Positions 23,613 through 32,619 of a DNA stretch of 64,000 bases are shown one piece after another. Origin of the DNA: Xylanibacter ruminicola (lineage in GTDB: Bacteria; Bacteroidota; Bacteroidia; Bacteroidales; Bacteroidaceae); assembly GCF_900142525.1 (NCBI RefSeq), contig NZ_FRBD01000016.1, forward strand, positions 54,961 to 118,960, written 5' to 3'. The translations under genes were made by a program, and so were the position numbers. The notes under the pieces were generated by a model that saw nothing but the letters and a program-made list of their open reading frames with translations, ran no database searches and had not been told where the DNA came from. Position 1 is the stretch's first letter, and the number at the start of each line of letters is the position of its first letter.

Positions 23613-24926
23613 TCACTTGCCCACGCAGAAGTGCTTAAAAATGTTGCCAAGGACTTCATTGGGGGTTATCTGGCCGCCAGTGATTTCGGCTAGGGTGTCG
23701 AGGGTCAGGCGCAGGTCCTCTGATAGCAGGTCGCCGCTTAATTGCATCTGCAATCCGTAGATGACGCGCTGCAGGTGTTCGTTGGCGCGAATCAGGGCGT
23801 CGTAGTGGCGGGCATTGGTCACGATGACATCGGCATCGGTAGTCTTGGGAGCAGCATTAATCAGTTGCTGACGAAGCTGATCGAGGCCAACACCAAACTT
23901 GGCTTGGAACTGCTCGGTCTTGTTCTCGATGCGTATGACGGTTTGGTCATCGCGCACAGGTACATCTGGATAGGATGTTCCTGGCTCTGTCATCATAATG
24001 ATGATAAGGGCACGCTGTGCTGCAGCAATGGAACGGTCGATACCCATCAACTCAATCTGGTCGTCAGTATGACGGATACCTGCAGTATCGATGAATCGGA
24101 AGGTGATGCCACCCAATTGGATGGTGTCCTCGATAGCATCACGTGTGGTGCCTTGAATGTCGCTGACAATGGCGCGCTCTTCGCCTACAAGGGCATTGAG
24201 CAGCGTAGACTTTCCAACATTTGGCGCGCCAATGATGGCTACAGGGATGCCGTTCTTGAGGGCGTTGCCAGTATGGAACGAGTCGGCCAGACGGGTGATA
24301 TGCTGATGAATGGTCTGGGTAAGTTCCATCAGTTCGCTACGGTCAGCAAATTCCAGGTCTTCGTGGTCAGAGAAGTCGAGCTCCAATTCGAGCAATGATG
24401 TGAGCTTGAGCAGCTGATTGCGCAGTTGGGTCAGCTTAGAAGAGAAATGGCCTCGTAGCTGACTCATGGCTATCTGGTGAGTGGCCTGATTGGTTGAGGC
24501 TATGAGGTCGGCCACAGCTTCGGCCTGACTTAAGTCCATCTTGCCGTTGAGGTAGGCTCGCTGGGTGAACTCGCCAGGGCCAGCCTGTCGGCATCCATTC
24601 TCTATGAGCAGGGCCAGTACCTTGTTGAGGATATAGCGCGAGCCATGGCAACTAATCTCCACACTGTCTTCGCCCGTGTAAGAGTGGGGGGCACGGAAGA
24701 TGCTCACCATCACCTCGTCGATGACTTCAGAGACCTCCCCTGGCCCCTCCTGTAGGAGGGGGACGATGTGACCATAGTGGATAGTGTTAGCAGGGTAGGA
24801 CATAACGTCGCCCTTGCCACGAAATACGTGAGAAAGAATCTCAAGCGACTGTGGGCCTGAGATTCTGATTATTCCGATTGCGCCACCTGGAGCCGTGGCT
24901 AGTGCGCAGATTGTATCGACTGACAT
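23613..24926 (-). CDS. mnmE: tRNA uridine-5-carboxymethylaminomethyl modification GTPase MnmE
   Basis: 437 residues, near the usual ~450. N-terminal formyl-THF-binding domain (MSVDTICALATAPGGAIGIIRISG), helical domain, inserted G domain with G1 GAPNVGKSTLLNAL, G2/G3 GTTRDAIEDT and DTAGIR, and the C-terminal Cys-x-Gly-Lys (CVGK) needed for catalysis. With MnmG it modifies U34 of several tRNAs. Odd point: residues ~54-65 (VPLLQEGPGEVSEV) are encoded by a GC-rich hairpin element also present between leuC and leuD, and seem to be an in-frame insertion. Last gene of the operon starting at serS. Confidence 0.95.
   Translation of the reverse strand: MSVDTICALATAPGGAIGIIRISGPQSLEILSHVFRGKGDVMSYPANTIHYGHIVPLLQEGPGEVSEVIDEVMVSIFRAPHSYTGEDSVEISCHGSRYILNKVLALLIENGCRQAGPGEFTQRAYLNGKMDLSQAEAVADLIASTNQATHQIAMSQLRGHFSSKLTQLRNQLLKLTSLLELELDFSDHEDLEFADRSELMELTQTIHQHITRLADSFHTGNALKNGIPVAIIGAPNVGKSTLLNALVGEERAIVSDIQGTTRDAIEDTIQLGGITFRFIDTAGIRHTDDQIELMGIDRSIAAAQRALIIIMMTEPGTSYPDVPVRDDQTVIRIENKTEQFQAKFGVGLDQLRQQLINAAPKTTDADVIVTNARHYDALIRANEHLQRVIYGLQMQLSGDLLSEDLRLTLDTLAEITGGQITPNEVLGNIFKHFCVGK
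24735..24766. repeat. GC-rich hairpin repeat inside mnmE
   Basis: CCCCTGGCCCCTCCT-gt-AGGAGGGG at 24737-24761, with an 8-bp stem (24744-24751 with 24754-24761). It shares the CCCCTGGyCCCTCCT...AGGAGGGG plan with 59404-59433 between leuC and leuD. Confidence 0.65.
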
Positions 24927-24952
24927 TAAACGTTAAACATTAAACATTAAAT
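24925..24952. repeat. Heptamer tandem repeat, 4 units
   Basis: ATTAAAC GTTAAAC ATTAAAC ATTAAAT spans the whole gap between the phosphorylase stop codon and the mnmE start codon and overlaps both. Confidence 0.8.
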
Positions 24953-25819
24953 TCTCTCGAGGACTTTTTCGATTAGTGTGTCAATAGAATTCTTGTACTC
25001 TGTGTTCATCTTTTGGGCGTAGCGGTTAGCTATAACCATACAACAAGTCATGGCACGATGGCCCAGCAGTGATGCCATGCCAGCCAAAGCCGACGACTCC
25101 ATCTCGAAGTTACATATTTTTATGCCATCGTACTCAAAGTTCTCTATCTTCTCGTTCTGCTTGGGATCCTCAATATTAGCGCGGAGCACACGGCCCTGAG
25201 GACCATAGAAGCCACCACACGAGATGGTGTAGCCACGAACCATATCGTCCTGAGCAATGCGGTCGATGAGTTCGGCATCGGCTACCGATACGTAGGGCGC
25301 ACCTTTAATAGGATTCCACTGCATGTGCTGCTTGAAAGCCTCCTCGAGCTTAAGGTCGCATACCTTGTTGCGGTCGGCATAATAGTTGAGCAAGCCGTCG
25401 AAACCGATGCTCTTAACCGATGCTACGAAGCAACCTGTTGGGGTGTTGGGCTGCAGTCCGCCACAGGTACCAATGCGTACCATGGTGAGGGTGCGATGCT
25501 CAGGTTTCTCTTCACGGGTGTTATAATCAATGTTGGCGAGTGTATCGAGCTCGTTGGCTACGATGTCGATATTATCGCAACCGATGCCGTGACTCTGCAC
25601 GGTGATACGCTTACCTTTATACATACCAGTGATGGTGTGAAACTCACGGCTCGAAACCTCGCACTCTTTTGAGTCGAAGTGGGCAGCAACGGTGTCAACA
25701 CGGGCAGGGTCGCCTACCAACACCACTCTATCAGCCAGTTGCTCTGGCTTGAGATGCAGATGGAAACATGAACCATCAGCATTGATAATCAGTTCGGATT
25801 CAGGAAAATTCTTCTTCAT
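24947..25819 (-). CDS. Nucleoside phosphorylase (uridine phosphorylase-like)
   Basis: 290 residues, PNP/UDP phosphorylase fold. Phosphate-binding GDPARVD (VVLVGDPARVDTVA), SHGIGCDN, RIGTCGGLQ and the nucleoside-binding FEMESSALAG are present, as in the hexameric family. It cleaves a nucleoside with phosphate to base and ribose-1-phosphate; the ESS-type motif and overall likeness favour a uridine phosphorylase, but the substrate is not certain. It starts 17 nt after the PD40 gene and is followed by mnmE. Confidence 0.85.
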   Translation of the reverse strand: MKKNFPESELIINADGSCFHLHLKPEQLADRVVLVGDPARVDTVAAHFDSKECEVSSREFHTITGMYKGKRITVQSHGIGCDNIDIVANELDTLANIDYNTREEKPEHRTLTMVRIGTCGGLQPNTPTGCFVASVKSIGFDGLLNYYADRNKVCDLKLEEAFKQHMQWNPIKGAPYVSVADAELIDRIAQDDMVRGYTISCGGFYGPQGRVLRANIEDPKQNEKIENFEYDGIKICNFEMESSALAGMASLLGHRAMTCCMVIANRYAQKMNTEYKNSIDTLIEKVLERI

Positions 25820-25836
25820 AGACTTGTATTCTTTTG

Positions 25837-26970
25837 TTAATGAGTTTTACTTTTAATTTCTGCATTACGTGTGGCCTTGTCGAGTTGCTTAACGTTAGCG
25901 TTCAACTGCAGAGCCTCGTCTTCAAGTTTAAGTATCTCGCTCTTCATTTGTTTGCGCTCACTAGCATTAGCCAAGTGATACTTATGGCGCAACTGGTCGA
26001 GCCGAGAATTTGCAATATCGAGTGAGTGTTGCTCTTTTAATAGTCTCTGATACAGATTCTTTGCCTCTTTTGAATGAAGCTCTACTGCAGATTCTGCATC
26101 GCCAGTGCTAACAAGCTGACCTGGGATGCCTTGGTCTGCATATTTTGCCTTTATTCTTTCGATGGCAGCTTTTCGCTCAGTACCATTGCCCCATGTGTCG
26201 GCTATGCGTGCGATATCTGAGAACTTGCGAATCTGCTCTTCAGAATATTTAGAAATGTCGTAAGTTTTACGAGTGTCTGATGGAATGAAGATATAGATGC
26301 ACACCTTGCCTGCAGGCTGACGGCGATCACTGGCAAAGTAGCCTATACGGTTGGCTTCGTCGATGGCATACATATAGTCGTTAGCCTCAGAATTGAATGG
26401 CATACCGATATTCTCTGGTTTCAAGAAACTGCCGCTACGTGAGTCGTAGCGAGTTACAAAGATGTCGTAGCCGCCAATACTTTCTTCGCCTTTACCTGCA
26501 AAATAGAAGGTAAGACCATCGCTGAGCATAAAGGGGTAGGAGGCTTCGTCGATGCCCTCGCTCAAACCTTGAAGTGGCTGGGGCTTGCTCCATTCGTCGC
26601 CCAGTTTGTCGGCTGTATACAGTTGCTGCTGGCGACCATCGGGCTGGCTGAAATACACCTTGTTGCCCATCTCGTTGAGATAGAGGGTGCCTTGCAACTG
26701 ATTGCGGAAAAATGTGCCTGTATTCATCAGTTGGCCGCACTCTGACGACAGACGGATGGATGCCAGAAATTTATCCTTACTGGTTACGATGCTGTCGATG
26801 ATGATAATCTGTTGGGTCATCTCGCGCATATTAGTGATGCGTGGGTCTTCCTGTGGCTCTTCTACTACAGGTGCTGGCTTGGGTTTAGTAACACGTTTAC
26901 GTTTCTGTGCTGTCATTGGTAACGACAGCAGTGTAGCCAGTAAAAGTATCGTAATCTTATTCAGGTTCAT
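25837..26970 (-). CDS. Periplasmic PD40 (beta-propeller) protein
   Basis: 377 residues. Signal peptide (MNLNKITILLLATLLSLPMTAQ), a basic linker, then WD40-like PD40 blades (NKVYFSQPDGRQQQLYTADKLGDEWSKPQPL, SYPFMLSDGLTFYFAGKGEESIGGYDIFVT, AIDEANRIGYFASDRR) and a C-terminal coiled coil (ESAVELHSKEAKNLYQRLLKEQHSLDIANSRLDQLRH). It lacks the OmpA-type peptidoglycan-binding domain that often follows such propellers. Probably periplasmic or attached to the outer membrane; function unknown. It starts 2 nt after the TtcA-like gene. Confidence 0.75.
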   Translation of the reverse strand: MNLNKITILLLATLLSLPMTAQKRKRVTKPKPAPVVEEPQEDPRITNMREMTQQIIIIDSIVTSKDKFLASIRLSSECGQLMNTGTFFRNQLQGTLYLNEMGNKVYFSQPDGRQQQLYTADKLGDEWSKPQPLQGLSEGIDEASYPFMLSDGLTFYFAGKGEESIGGYDIFVTRYDSRSGSFLKPENIGMPFNSEANDYMYAIDEANRIGYFASDRRQPAGKVCIYIFIPSDTRKTYDISKYSEEQIRKFSDIARIADTWGNGTERKAAIERIKAKYADQGIPGQLVSTGDAESAVELHSKEAKNLYQRLLKEQHSLDIANSRLDQLRHKYHLANASERKQMKSEILKLEDEALQLNANVKQLDKATRNAEIKSKTH

Positions 26971-26972
26971 AT

Positions 26973-27740
26973 TTATTCTTCTATCAGTTTGTTGTCAGCA
27001 TTTAGCGCATTCCACATGCTATAGCGAGCTTCTGGGTTCATGCGTTCTATTGCGTCGTAGATTTCCTTGATATCTGCACGATGCGAGTTGGTCTCGTAGG
27101 GGCAAATTTTTTGTTGTTTCTGATATCCCTGCAGTGCTGCGTAAGTCTTGATATCCTTTTCCTCAATCATACAGAGCGGACGGATGATAGACAGCGGCAT
27201 CTTGCGCATTTTGAGCAGGGCTGGCATGGTGTCGAACCTGCCTTGAAAGGTGAGGTTCATCAATGTCGTATGCAGCAGGTCGTCTTGATGATGCCCTAAA
27301 GCAATCTTGTTGCAACCAAGCTCTTGGGCCAGATTGAACATCTGTTTGCGACGGTTCCACGAACAGAGGAAACAGGGTTGTTTCTGTCGACGGGCGTCCT
27401 TGCCAGTCTCGACTGAACCTACCTCAAATCTCGTGGTGCGAACGTGAAGCGTTACGCCCAGATCGTCGCAGAACTGCTGCAGATAGCTGGTGTCGGTTTC
27501 GTAGTGGATGTTCTCCATCCTGACGTGTAGCGCATCAACCTTGAATCGTGGGTGAGAGATGCGCGAGCGACAAGCCAGCAATTCGAGTAGCAGGAGTGAG
27601 TCCTTGCCACCTGATAATCCCACAAGTATGTGGTCATCATCTTCTATCAGATGATAAGTAGCCATCGCCTTGACAAATCGCTCGTTTAAACGATGCCACA
27701 GGCGACGGCTCTCTTTATCTTCGTTATTAAGCTTCTCCAC
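26973..27740 (-). CDS. TtcA-like PP-loop tRNA thiolation enzyme
   Basis: 255 residues. PP-loop ATP-binding motif LVGLSGGKDSLLLLELL (residues ~41-57), the Cys pair PCFLCSWNRRKQMF and a further conserved Cys in KICPYETNSHR, which together fit the 4Fe-4S TtcA/TtuA group. TtcA makes 2-thiocytidine at position 32 of tRNA. The gene overlaps the Nfn fusion by 14 nt, which shows tight co-transcription. Assigned to the TtcA family with reasonable, not full, certainty. Confidence 0.8.
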   Translation of the reverse strand: MEKLNNEDKESRRLWHRLNERFVKAMATYHLIEDDDHILVGLSGGKDSLLLLELLACRSRISHPRFKVDALHVRMENIHYETDTSYLQQFCDDLGVTLHVRTTRFEVGSVETGKDARRQKQPCFLCSWNRRKQMFNLAQELGCNKIALGHHQDDLLHTTLMNLTFQGRFDTMPALLKMRKMPLSIIRPLCMIEEKDIKTYAALQGYQKQQKICPYETNSHRADIKEIYDAIERMNPEARYSMWNALNADNKLIEE

Positions 27741-30087
27741 GCAGATGCTTATCCATATTCAATGCAGCACGACGGCCATCGCCCATAGCGAGGATTACCG
27801 TTGCACCACCACGCACGATGTCGCCACCAGCGAAGATCTCCTGTCGGCTTGACTGCATCTCCTCACTCACAGCGATGGTGTTCTTGCGACCAAGCTCCAG
27901 CCCCTCAATACTCTTTGGTACCAGTGGGTTAGGCGATACACCAACGGCTACGATTACCTGGTCTACATCGAGTGTAACAGTCTTGCCCTCAACAGGTACT
28001 GGGCTACGGCGACCTGATGCATCGGGCTCGCCAAGCTCCATTACCTGCAGAACAGCCTGCTTCACAGCGCCCTGCTCATCGGCAATGTACTCGATAGGAT
28101 TATGCAGTGTGAGGAACTTGATGCCCTCTTCCTTAGCATGCTTCACCTCCTCCAGACGTGCAGGCATCTCAACCTCAGAGCGGCGATAAACCAATGTAAC
28201 ATCGGCACCCAGACGCTTAGCTGTACGACAAGAGTCCATAGCGGTATTACCACCACCCACTACGAGCACGCTCTTTGCAGGATTCAGTGGTGTATCAGTT
28301 GTGGGGTTGGCAGCGTCCATCAGGTTTACACGTGTCAGGTACTCGTTACTTGACATGATGTTGATGCTGTTTTCACCAGGAATATTCATGAAGTTGGGCA
28401 GACCAGCGCCTGAACCTACGAAGATACCCTTGAAGCCCTGCTTCTCAAGCTGTTCAACGCTGATTGTCTTACCAACAATCACGTCGGTCTGGAAGTGAAC
28501 ACCCATCTTTGCCAGGTTCTCGATCTCAACGTCTACAATCTTATTTGGCAGACGGAACTCAGGGATACCATACTTCAGTACACCACCAATCTCGTGAAGT
28601 GCCTCGAACACGTAAACGTCGTAGCCCTTCTTCACCATATCGCCAGCGAAGCTCAGTCCGGCAGGACCTGAACCTACTACTGCAATCTTGATGCCGTTGG
28701 CTGGTGCAATCTCAGGCAGAGAGATGTTGCCGCTTTCGCGCTCAAAGTCGGCTGCGAAACGCTCCAGATATCCGATAGCTACTGCAGGCTCATTCATCTT
28801 CAGGTGGATACACTTGCTCTCGCACTGTTTTTCCTGAGGACAAACACGTCCGCAGACAGCGGGTAGGGCAGATGTGTTCTTGAGAACCTTGGCAGCAGCC
28901 AGGAACTGGCCGCGCTCGATGTTCTTGATGAACGATGGAATATTGATGTTTACTGGGCAGCCCTCAACACAGCTTGGCTTAGCGCAGTCGAGACAACGCT
29001 TAGCCTCGGTCATAGCCATCTCCTTGGTGAGGCCGATATTAACTTCCTCAGTACGTGTTGTAGCACGATAAACGGGGTCGAGCTCAGGCATTACAACACG
29101 TGCTATCTGAGTGCGCTCCTTGGGCTTCATGCTCTGCTGGAGCTCTTTACGCCAAGGTGCATTGCGATCGGTAAGAACCTCGATGGGGTCATTAGTAGGA
29201 TCGGCATCCATCACAACATCTGTTGCCTTGGCCTCAGCCTTCACGTCAGCGTCGATAGAATCCAGATGCTCCTCGTAGTGAGCCAGCTCTTCCTGCTCCT
29301 CGCGCTTGAAGGTACCCATACGTTTGAACATCTCGTCCCAATCTACCAAGGCTCCATCGAACTCAGGACCATCGATGCACACGAACTTGGTCTTGCCTCC
29401 GATGGTGAGTCGGCATGCACCACACATACCTGTACCATCAACCATGATGGTGTTGAGCGATACCTCGCAAGGGATGTTGTGCTTCTGAGCTGTGAGGTTA
29501 GAGAACTTCATCATGATTGGAGGGCCGATAGCGAAGACCTTGTCTACGTGTGGCTCCTGCTCGATAAACTTCTCGATACCAACGGTTACTACGCCTTTCT
29601 CGCCATAGCTACCGTCGTCGGTCATGATGATCACCTCGTCGCTGCTCTCGCGAACCTTATCCTCTAGGATAATCAGGTCCTTAGAGCGGCCAGCCATTAC
29701 TGAGAGCACACGGTTACCAGCGGCCTTAAGTGCCTGTATGATAGGCAGCATAGGTGCAACACCCAGTCCACCACCTGCACAAACCACCGTTCCGTAGTTC
29801 TCAATCTTGGTTGGATTTCCAAGTGGACCAACCACATCCGTCACGTAGTCGCCTACGTTCAGGGCGCAGAGTTTTTTCGACGAGAGTCCAACCATCTGGA
29901 CTACCAGTGTGATAGTTCCTTTGTCGATATCGGCACCAGCAATGGTCAGCGGCATGCGCTCGCCTTTCTTGCCTATACGCACTATCACAAAGTTGCCAGC
30001 CTTGCGGCTCTTGGCGATTAGTGGAGCTTCAATCTCAAAAAGGAAAACCTTCTCGGAGAACTGCTCCTTTCTAACGATTTTGTTCAT
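27727..30087 (-). CDS. Fused ferredoxin-NADP reductase / glutamate synthase small-chain protein (NfnA-NfnB-like)
   Basis: 786 residues. Residues 1-~260 are an FAD/NAD-binding reductase: RMPLTIAG, GGGLGVAPMLPI, and Cys222, Cys225 and Cys237 with Asp217 nearby, the ligand set I recall for the 2Fe-2S cluster of NfnA. From ~300 the GltD-like part begins: CLDCAKPSCVEGCPVNINIP and CGRVCPQEKQCESKC for two 4Fe-4S clusters, then two FAD/NADPH Rossmann motifs (VVGSGPAGLSFAGDM and VVGGGNTAMDSCRTAKRLG). Automatic pipelines often call this a dihydroorotate dehydrogenase subunit plus glutamate synthase; an NADH-dependent ferredoxin:NADP oxidoreductase is more likely. Confidence 0.85.
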   Translation of the reverse strand: MNKIVRKEQFSEKVFLFEIEAPLIAKSRKAGNFVIVRIGKKGERMPLTIAGADIDKGTITLVVQMVGLSSKKLCALNVGDYVTDVVGPLGNPTKIENYGTVVCAGGGLGVAPMLPIIQALKAAGNRVLSVMAGRSKDLIILEDKVRESSDEVIIMTDDGSYGEKGVVTVGIEKFIEQEPHVDKVFAIGPPIMMKFSNLTAQKHNIPCEVSLNTIMVDGTGMCGACRLTIGGKTKFVCIDGPEFDGALVDWDEMFKRMGTFKREEQEELAHYEEHLDSIDADVKAEAKATDVVMDADPTNDPIEVLTDRNAPWRKELQQSMKPKERTQIARVVMPELDPVYRATTRTEEVNIGLTKEMAMTEAKRCLDCAKPSCVEGCPVNINIPSFIKNIERGQFLAAAKVLKNTSALPAVCGRVCPQEKQCESKCIHLKMNEPAVAIGYLERFAADFERESGNISLPEIAPANGIKIAVVGSGPAGLSFAGDMVKKGYDVYVFEALHEIGGVLKYGIPEFRLPNKIVDVEIENLAKMGVHFQTDVIVGKTISVEQLEKQGFKGIFVGSGAGLPNFMNIPGENSINIMSSNEYLTRVNLMDAANPTTDTPLNPAKSVLVVGGGNTAMDSCRTAKRLGADVTLVYRRSEVEMPARLEEVKHAKEEGIKFLTLHNPIEYIADEQGAVKQAVLQVMELGEPDASGRRSPVPVEGKTVTLDVDQVIVAVGVSPNPLVPKSIEGLELGRKNTIAVSEEMQSSRQEIFAGGDIVRGGATVILAMGDGRRAALNMDKHLRGEA

Positions 30088-30113
30088 AAGTATTGTAGTA
30101 ATGTTATTGTTGA

Positions 30114-31433
30114 TTAATCAATGATGTCGCAGCCCATGTAGGGTACGAGTGCTGCAGGAATCCTGATGCCATTCTCTGTCTGGTTGTTTTCCAGTAGGGC
30201 GGCAACGATTCTTGGCAGAGCCAGAGCCGAACCATTCAGTGTGTGGCAGAGCTCAGTCTTCTTAGTCTCGCTATTGCGATAACGGCACTTCAAACGGTTA
30301 GCCTGGTAGGTATCGAAGTTAGATACTGAAGATACCTCGAGCCAGCGGCCCTGAGCCTCAGAGTAAACCTCGAAGTCGTAGCAGATGGCGCTCGTAAAGC
30401 TCTGATCACCACCACATAACAGCAGAATGCGGTAGGGAAGCTCTAACTTCTTGAGCAGACCCTCAACGTGCTCCAACATCTCCTTGTGGCTCTCCTTAGA
30501 GTGTTCAGGCTTGTCGATACGAACAATCTCAATCTTAGAGAACTCGTGCAGACGGTTCAGACCGCGAACGTCCTTACCATAGCTACCAGCCTCGCGACGG
30601 AAACACTCTGTGTAAGCGCAGTTCTTGATAGGCAGATCCTTCTCATCGAGGATAACATCGCGATAGATATTGGTGACTGGAACCTCGGCTGTTGGAATAA
30701 GATAGAAGTCATCTACTTCGCAGTGGTACATCTGTCCCTCCTTATCGGGCAGCTGACCTGTGCCATAACCTGATGCAGCATTTACTACTGTAGGTGGCAT
30801 GATCTCTGTGTAGCCGCTCTTGCGGGCCTCATCGAGGAAGAAGTTGATGAGTGCACGCTGCAAACGAGCTCCCTTGCCGATATAAACAGGGAATCCGGCA
30901 CCTGTAATCTTTACTCCCAGATCAAAGTCGATAAGGTTATATTTCTTAGCAAGCTCCCAGTGGGGCAGGGGATTAGCAATACCCAGTTTGGGGTTAACGT
31001 CCCAGTTGCCTACAGTATCGCTCTCTGTGCACTCCTTCAGATTGCTCTTTACTACGTGGTTGTCATCAGCGGCACGGCCCTCAGGAACCTCGTCGTAAGG
31101 AATGTTTGGAATCTGGCAGAGCAGAGTGGTCATCTCCTCCTGAGCCTTTGCCATCACATCGTCCATCTCCTTCGATTTCTCTTTCAGTTGGGCTACCTGA
31201 GCCTTTACCTGCTCAGCCTCGTCTTTCTTGCCTTCCTTCATCAGGCGTCCAATCTGGCCAGACAGTTGCTTCTGCTCGTTCAGACATTTGTCGAGCTCCT
31301 GCTGAGCCTCACGACGACGCTTGTCAACGGCCAGAACATTCTCAATAGCCTCTTTAGCGCCAGCAAAGTGTTTCTTCTCCAATCCGCGGATTACGCGTTC
31401 TGTTTCCTCATTGATGAGTTTCAGTGTTAACAT
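30114..31433 (-). CDS. serS: Seryl-tRNA synthetase
   Basis: 439 residues. N-terminal tRNA-binding coiled coil (~30-105, EQKQLSGQIGRLMKEGKKDEAEQVKAQ), then class II catalytic domain: TAEVPVTN, motif 2 FRREAGSYGKDVRGLNRLHEF and motif 3 NGSALALPRIVAALLEN. It charges tRNA-Ser. First gene of the operon that continues with the Nfn fusion (26-nt gap), TtcA-like, PD40, phosphorylase and mnmE. Confidence 0.96.
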   Translation of the reverse strand: MLTLKLINEETERVIRGLEKKHFAGAKEAIENVLAVDKRRREAQQELDKCLNEQKQLSGQIGRLMKEGKKDEAEQVKAQVAQLKEKSKEMDDVMAKAQEEMTTLLCQIPNIPYDEVPEGRAADDNHVVKSNLKECTESDTVGNWDVNPKLGIANPLPHWELAKKYNLIDFDLGVKITGAGFPVYIGKGARLQRALINFFLDEARKSGYTEIMPPTVVNAASGYGTGQLPDKEGQMYHCEVDDFYLIPTAEVPVTNIYRDVILDEKDLPIKNCAYTECFRREAGSYGKDVRGLNRLHEFSKIEIVRIDKPEHSKESHKEMLEHVEGLLKKLELPYRILLLCGGDQSFTSAICYDFEVYSEAQGRWLEVSSVSNFDTYQANRLKCRYRNSETKKTELCHTLNGSALALPRIVAALLENNQTENGIRIPAALVPYMGCDIID

Positions 31434-31476
31434 ATTAAATACGTATTTATTTGTTTATATTCATTATTCTAAGGTG

Positions 31477-31507
31477 CAAAGGTACAAATAATCGTTTAAT
31501 TAGCCAA
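31477..31507 (-). promoter_or_regulatory. serS operon promoter
   Basis: Minus strand TTG (31505-31507), 20 nt, TACCTTTG (31477-31484). Confidence 0.75.
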
Positions 31508-31533
31508 GGAAATAGCTGAAAAAAAGCAGAAAT

Positions 31534-31556
31534 CCCGCTCTCCGTAGGAGAGTGGG
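31534..31556 (-). terminator. Intrinsic terminator of rplU-rpmA
   Basis: Minus strand CCCACTCTCC-TAC-GGAGAGCGGG (one G-T pair) followed within a few bases by a run of seven T. It lies 46 nt past the rpmA stop and just before the serS promoter. Confidence 0.8.
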
Positions 31557-31601
31557 ACTCTGTGTTGTTTGTTTGGAATAAGTGTTTCTTTAAAAATTAC
31601 C

Positions 31602-31865
31602 TTAGGCCTCAGCGTTTGGAATTACTGATACAACGCTCTTATCGCGTTTGCCCTTGTGGAACTGTACTGTTCCATCAACGAGTGCGTAAAGAGTATCATC
31701 CTTACCGATAGCAACGTTGTTACCTGGGTTGTGCTTTGTACCACGCTGGCGAACGATAATGTTACCTGCGATGCACTGCTGACCGCCGAAGATCTTAATG
31801 CCAAGTCGCTGAGCTGCGCTCTCACGACCGTTCTTAGAACTACCTACACCTTTTTTATGTGCCAT
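31602..31865 (-). CDS. rpmA: 50S ribosomal protein L27
   Basis: 87 residues. Begins [16 protein letters not shown] and carries [24 protein letters not shown] and [16 protein letters not shown], hallmarks of L27. The N-terminus lacks the extra cleaved peptide known in Firmicutes. Follows rplU after 21 nt. Confidence 0.98.
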   Translation of the reverse strand: MAHKKGVGSSKNGRESAAQRLGIKIFGGQQCIAGNIIVRQRGTKHNPGNNVAIGKDDTLYALVDGTVQFHKGKRDKSVVSVIPNAEA

Positions 31866-31886
31866 AATGTTGTTCCTCCTACGATT

Positions 31887-32204
31887 TTAAGCGATTACTG
31901 ACTTGATTTCTACTTCTGTGAACTGCTCACGATGACCGTTGCGAACGCGATAGTCCTTACGACGCTTCATCTTGAAAACGATGACCTTGTCACCCTTTAC
32001 GAGTGGGTTCACTACTTCACACACTACTTTGGCACCCTCTACGGTTGGAGCACCTACTTTTACTGCACCGTCAGCATCTACGAGCAGTACCTTGTCAAAT
32101 TCAACAGTCTTGCCTGCCTCAACATCCTTGATGTGGTGCACGAAGAGCTTCTTGCCCTGCTCGGCCTTGAACTGCTGACCCTGAATTTCTACAATTGCGT
32201 ACAT
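31887..32204 (-). CDS. rplU: 50S ribosomal protein L21
   Basis: 105 residues. [25 protein letters not shown] and [28 protein letters not shown] are typical of L21. First gene of rplU-rpmA. Its leader (to 32295) carries a promoter, and a second promoter lies further up at 32478-32509. Confidence 0.98.
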   Translation of the reverse strand: MYAIVEIQGQQFKAEQGKKLFVHHIKDVEAGKTVEFDKVLLVDADGAVKVGAPTVEGAKVVCEVVNPLVKGDKVIVFKMKRRKDYRVRNGHREQFTEVEIKSVIA

Positions 32205-32294
32205 TTTGCTTTTTATTTGTATTTAGGGGTTTTTCCGCGAGGCGGCATACGTTCGTACACACTTAACTCTGCCCCAACGGACTCTAACGGGGTG

Positions 32295-32302
32295 CAAAGG
32301 TA
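32295..32302 (-). promoter_or_regulatory. -7 element of rplU-rpmA
   Basis: Minus strand TACCTTTG; the -33 region reads TTTCG rather than TTTG. It gives a leader of about 85 nt. Confidence 0.6.
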
Positions 32303-32380
32303 CAACTTTTAGTTGAAACTCGAAAAGTTATACTAATAGGAGAGGTAATATTTAGTAAAGTTTAACAGTTTGGGTATGGG

Positions 32381-32472
32381 TAAAAAATAAAGCGATGACT
32401 TTCGCAAGCGATCGCTCCATATCTTCAATAGGTATTAGTTTTCTAAGGTAAAAAGATTGTTTTCAGGATAAC
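32381..32472 (-). ncRNA. Candidate small RNA or terminated leader upstream of rplU
   Basis: A strong minus-strand promoter (32478-32509) would start transcription near 32472. About 60 nt later AGCGAT (32411-32416) can pair with ATCGCT (32391-32396), followed by TTATTTTTTA, a weak terminator-like hairpin. No ORF lies between. It may be a ~90-nt RNA or a distal leader of rplU. Confidence 0.4.
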
Positions 32473-32477
32473 GGTGG

Positions 32478-32509
32478 CAAAGGTAAGGCTTTTTTTGGAA
32501 ACTCACAAA
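32478..32509 (-). promoter_or_regulatory. Orphan promoter upstream of rplU
   Basis: Minus strand TTTG (32506-32509), 20 nt, TACCTTTG (32478-32485): a perfect match, ~270 nt above the rplU start codon and with no gene directly after it. Confidence 0.65.
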
Positions 32510-32619
32510 TTTTTTGGCGTTTTTTTTTGATGAATTGCCAATGTGTGCCTACACAATTACCAAATTTAAATAACGTTAACACAAAATGCCATGCAAACGA
32601 TTGTATTTTTGATATAATT

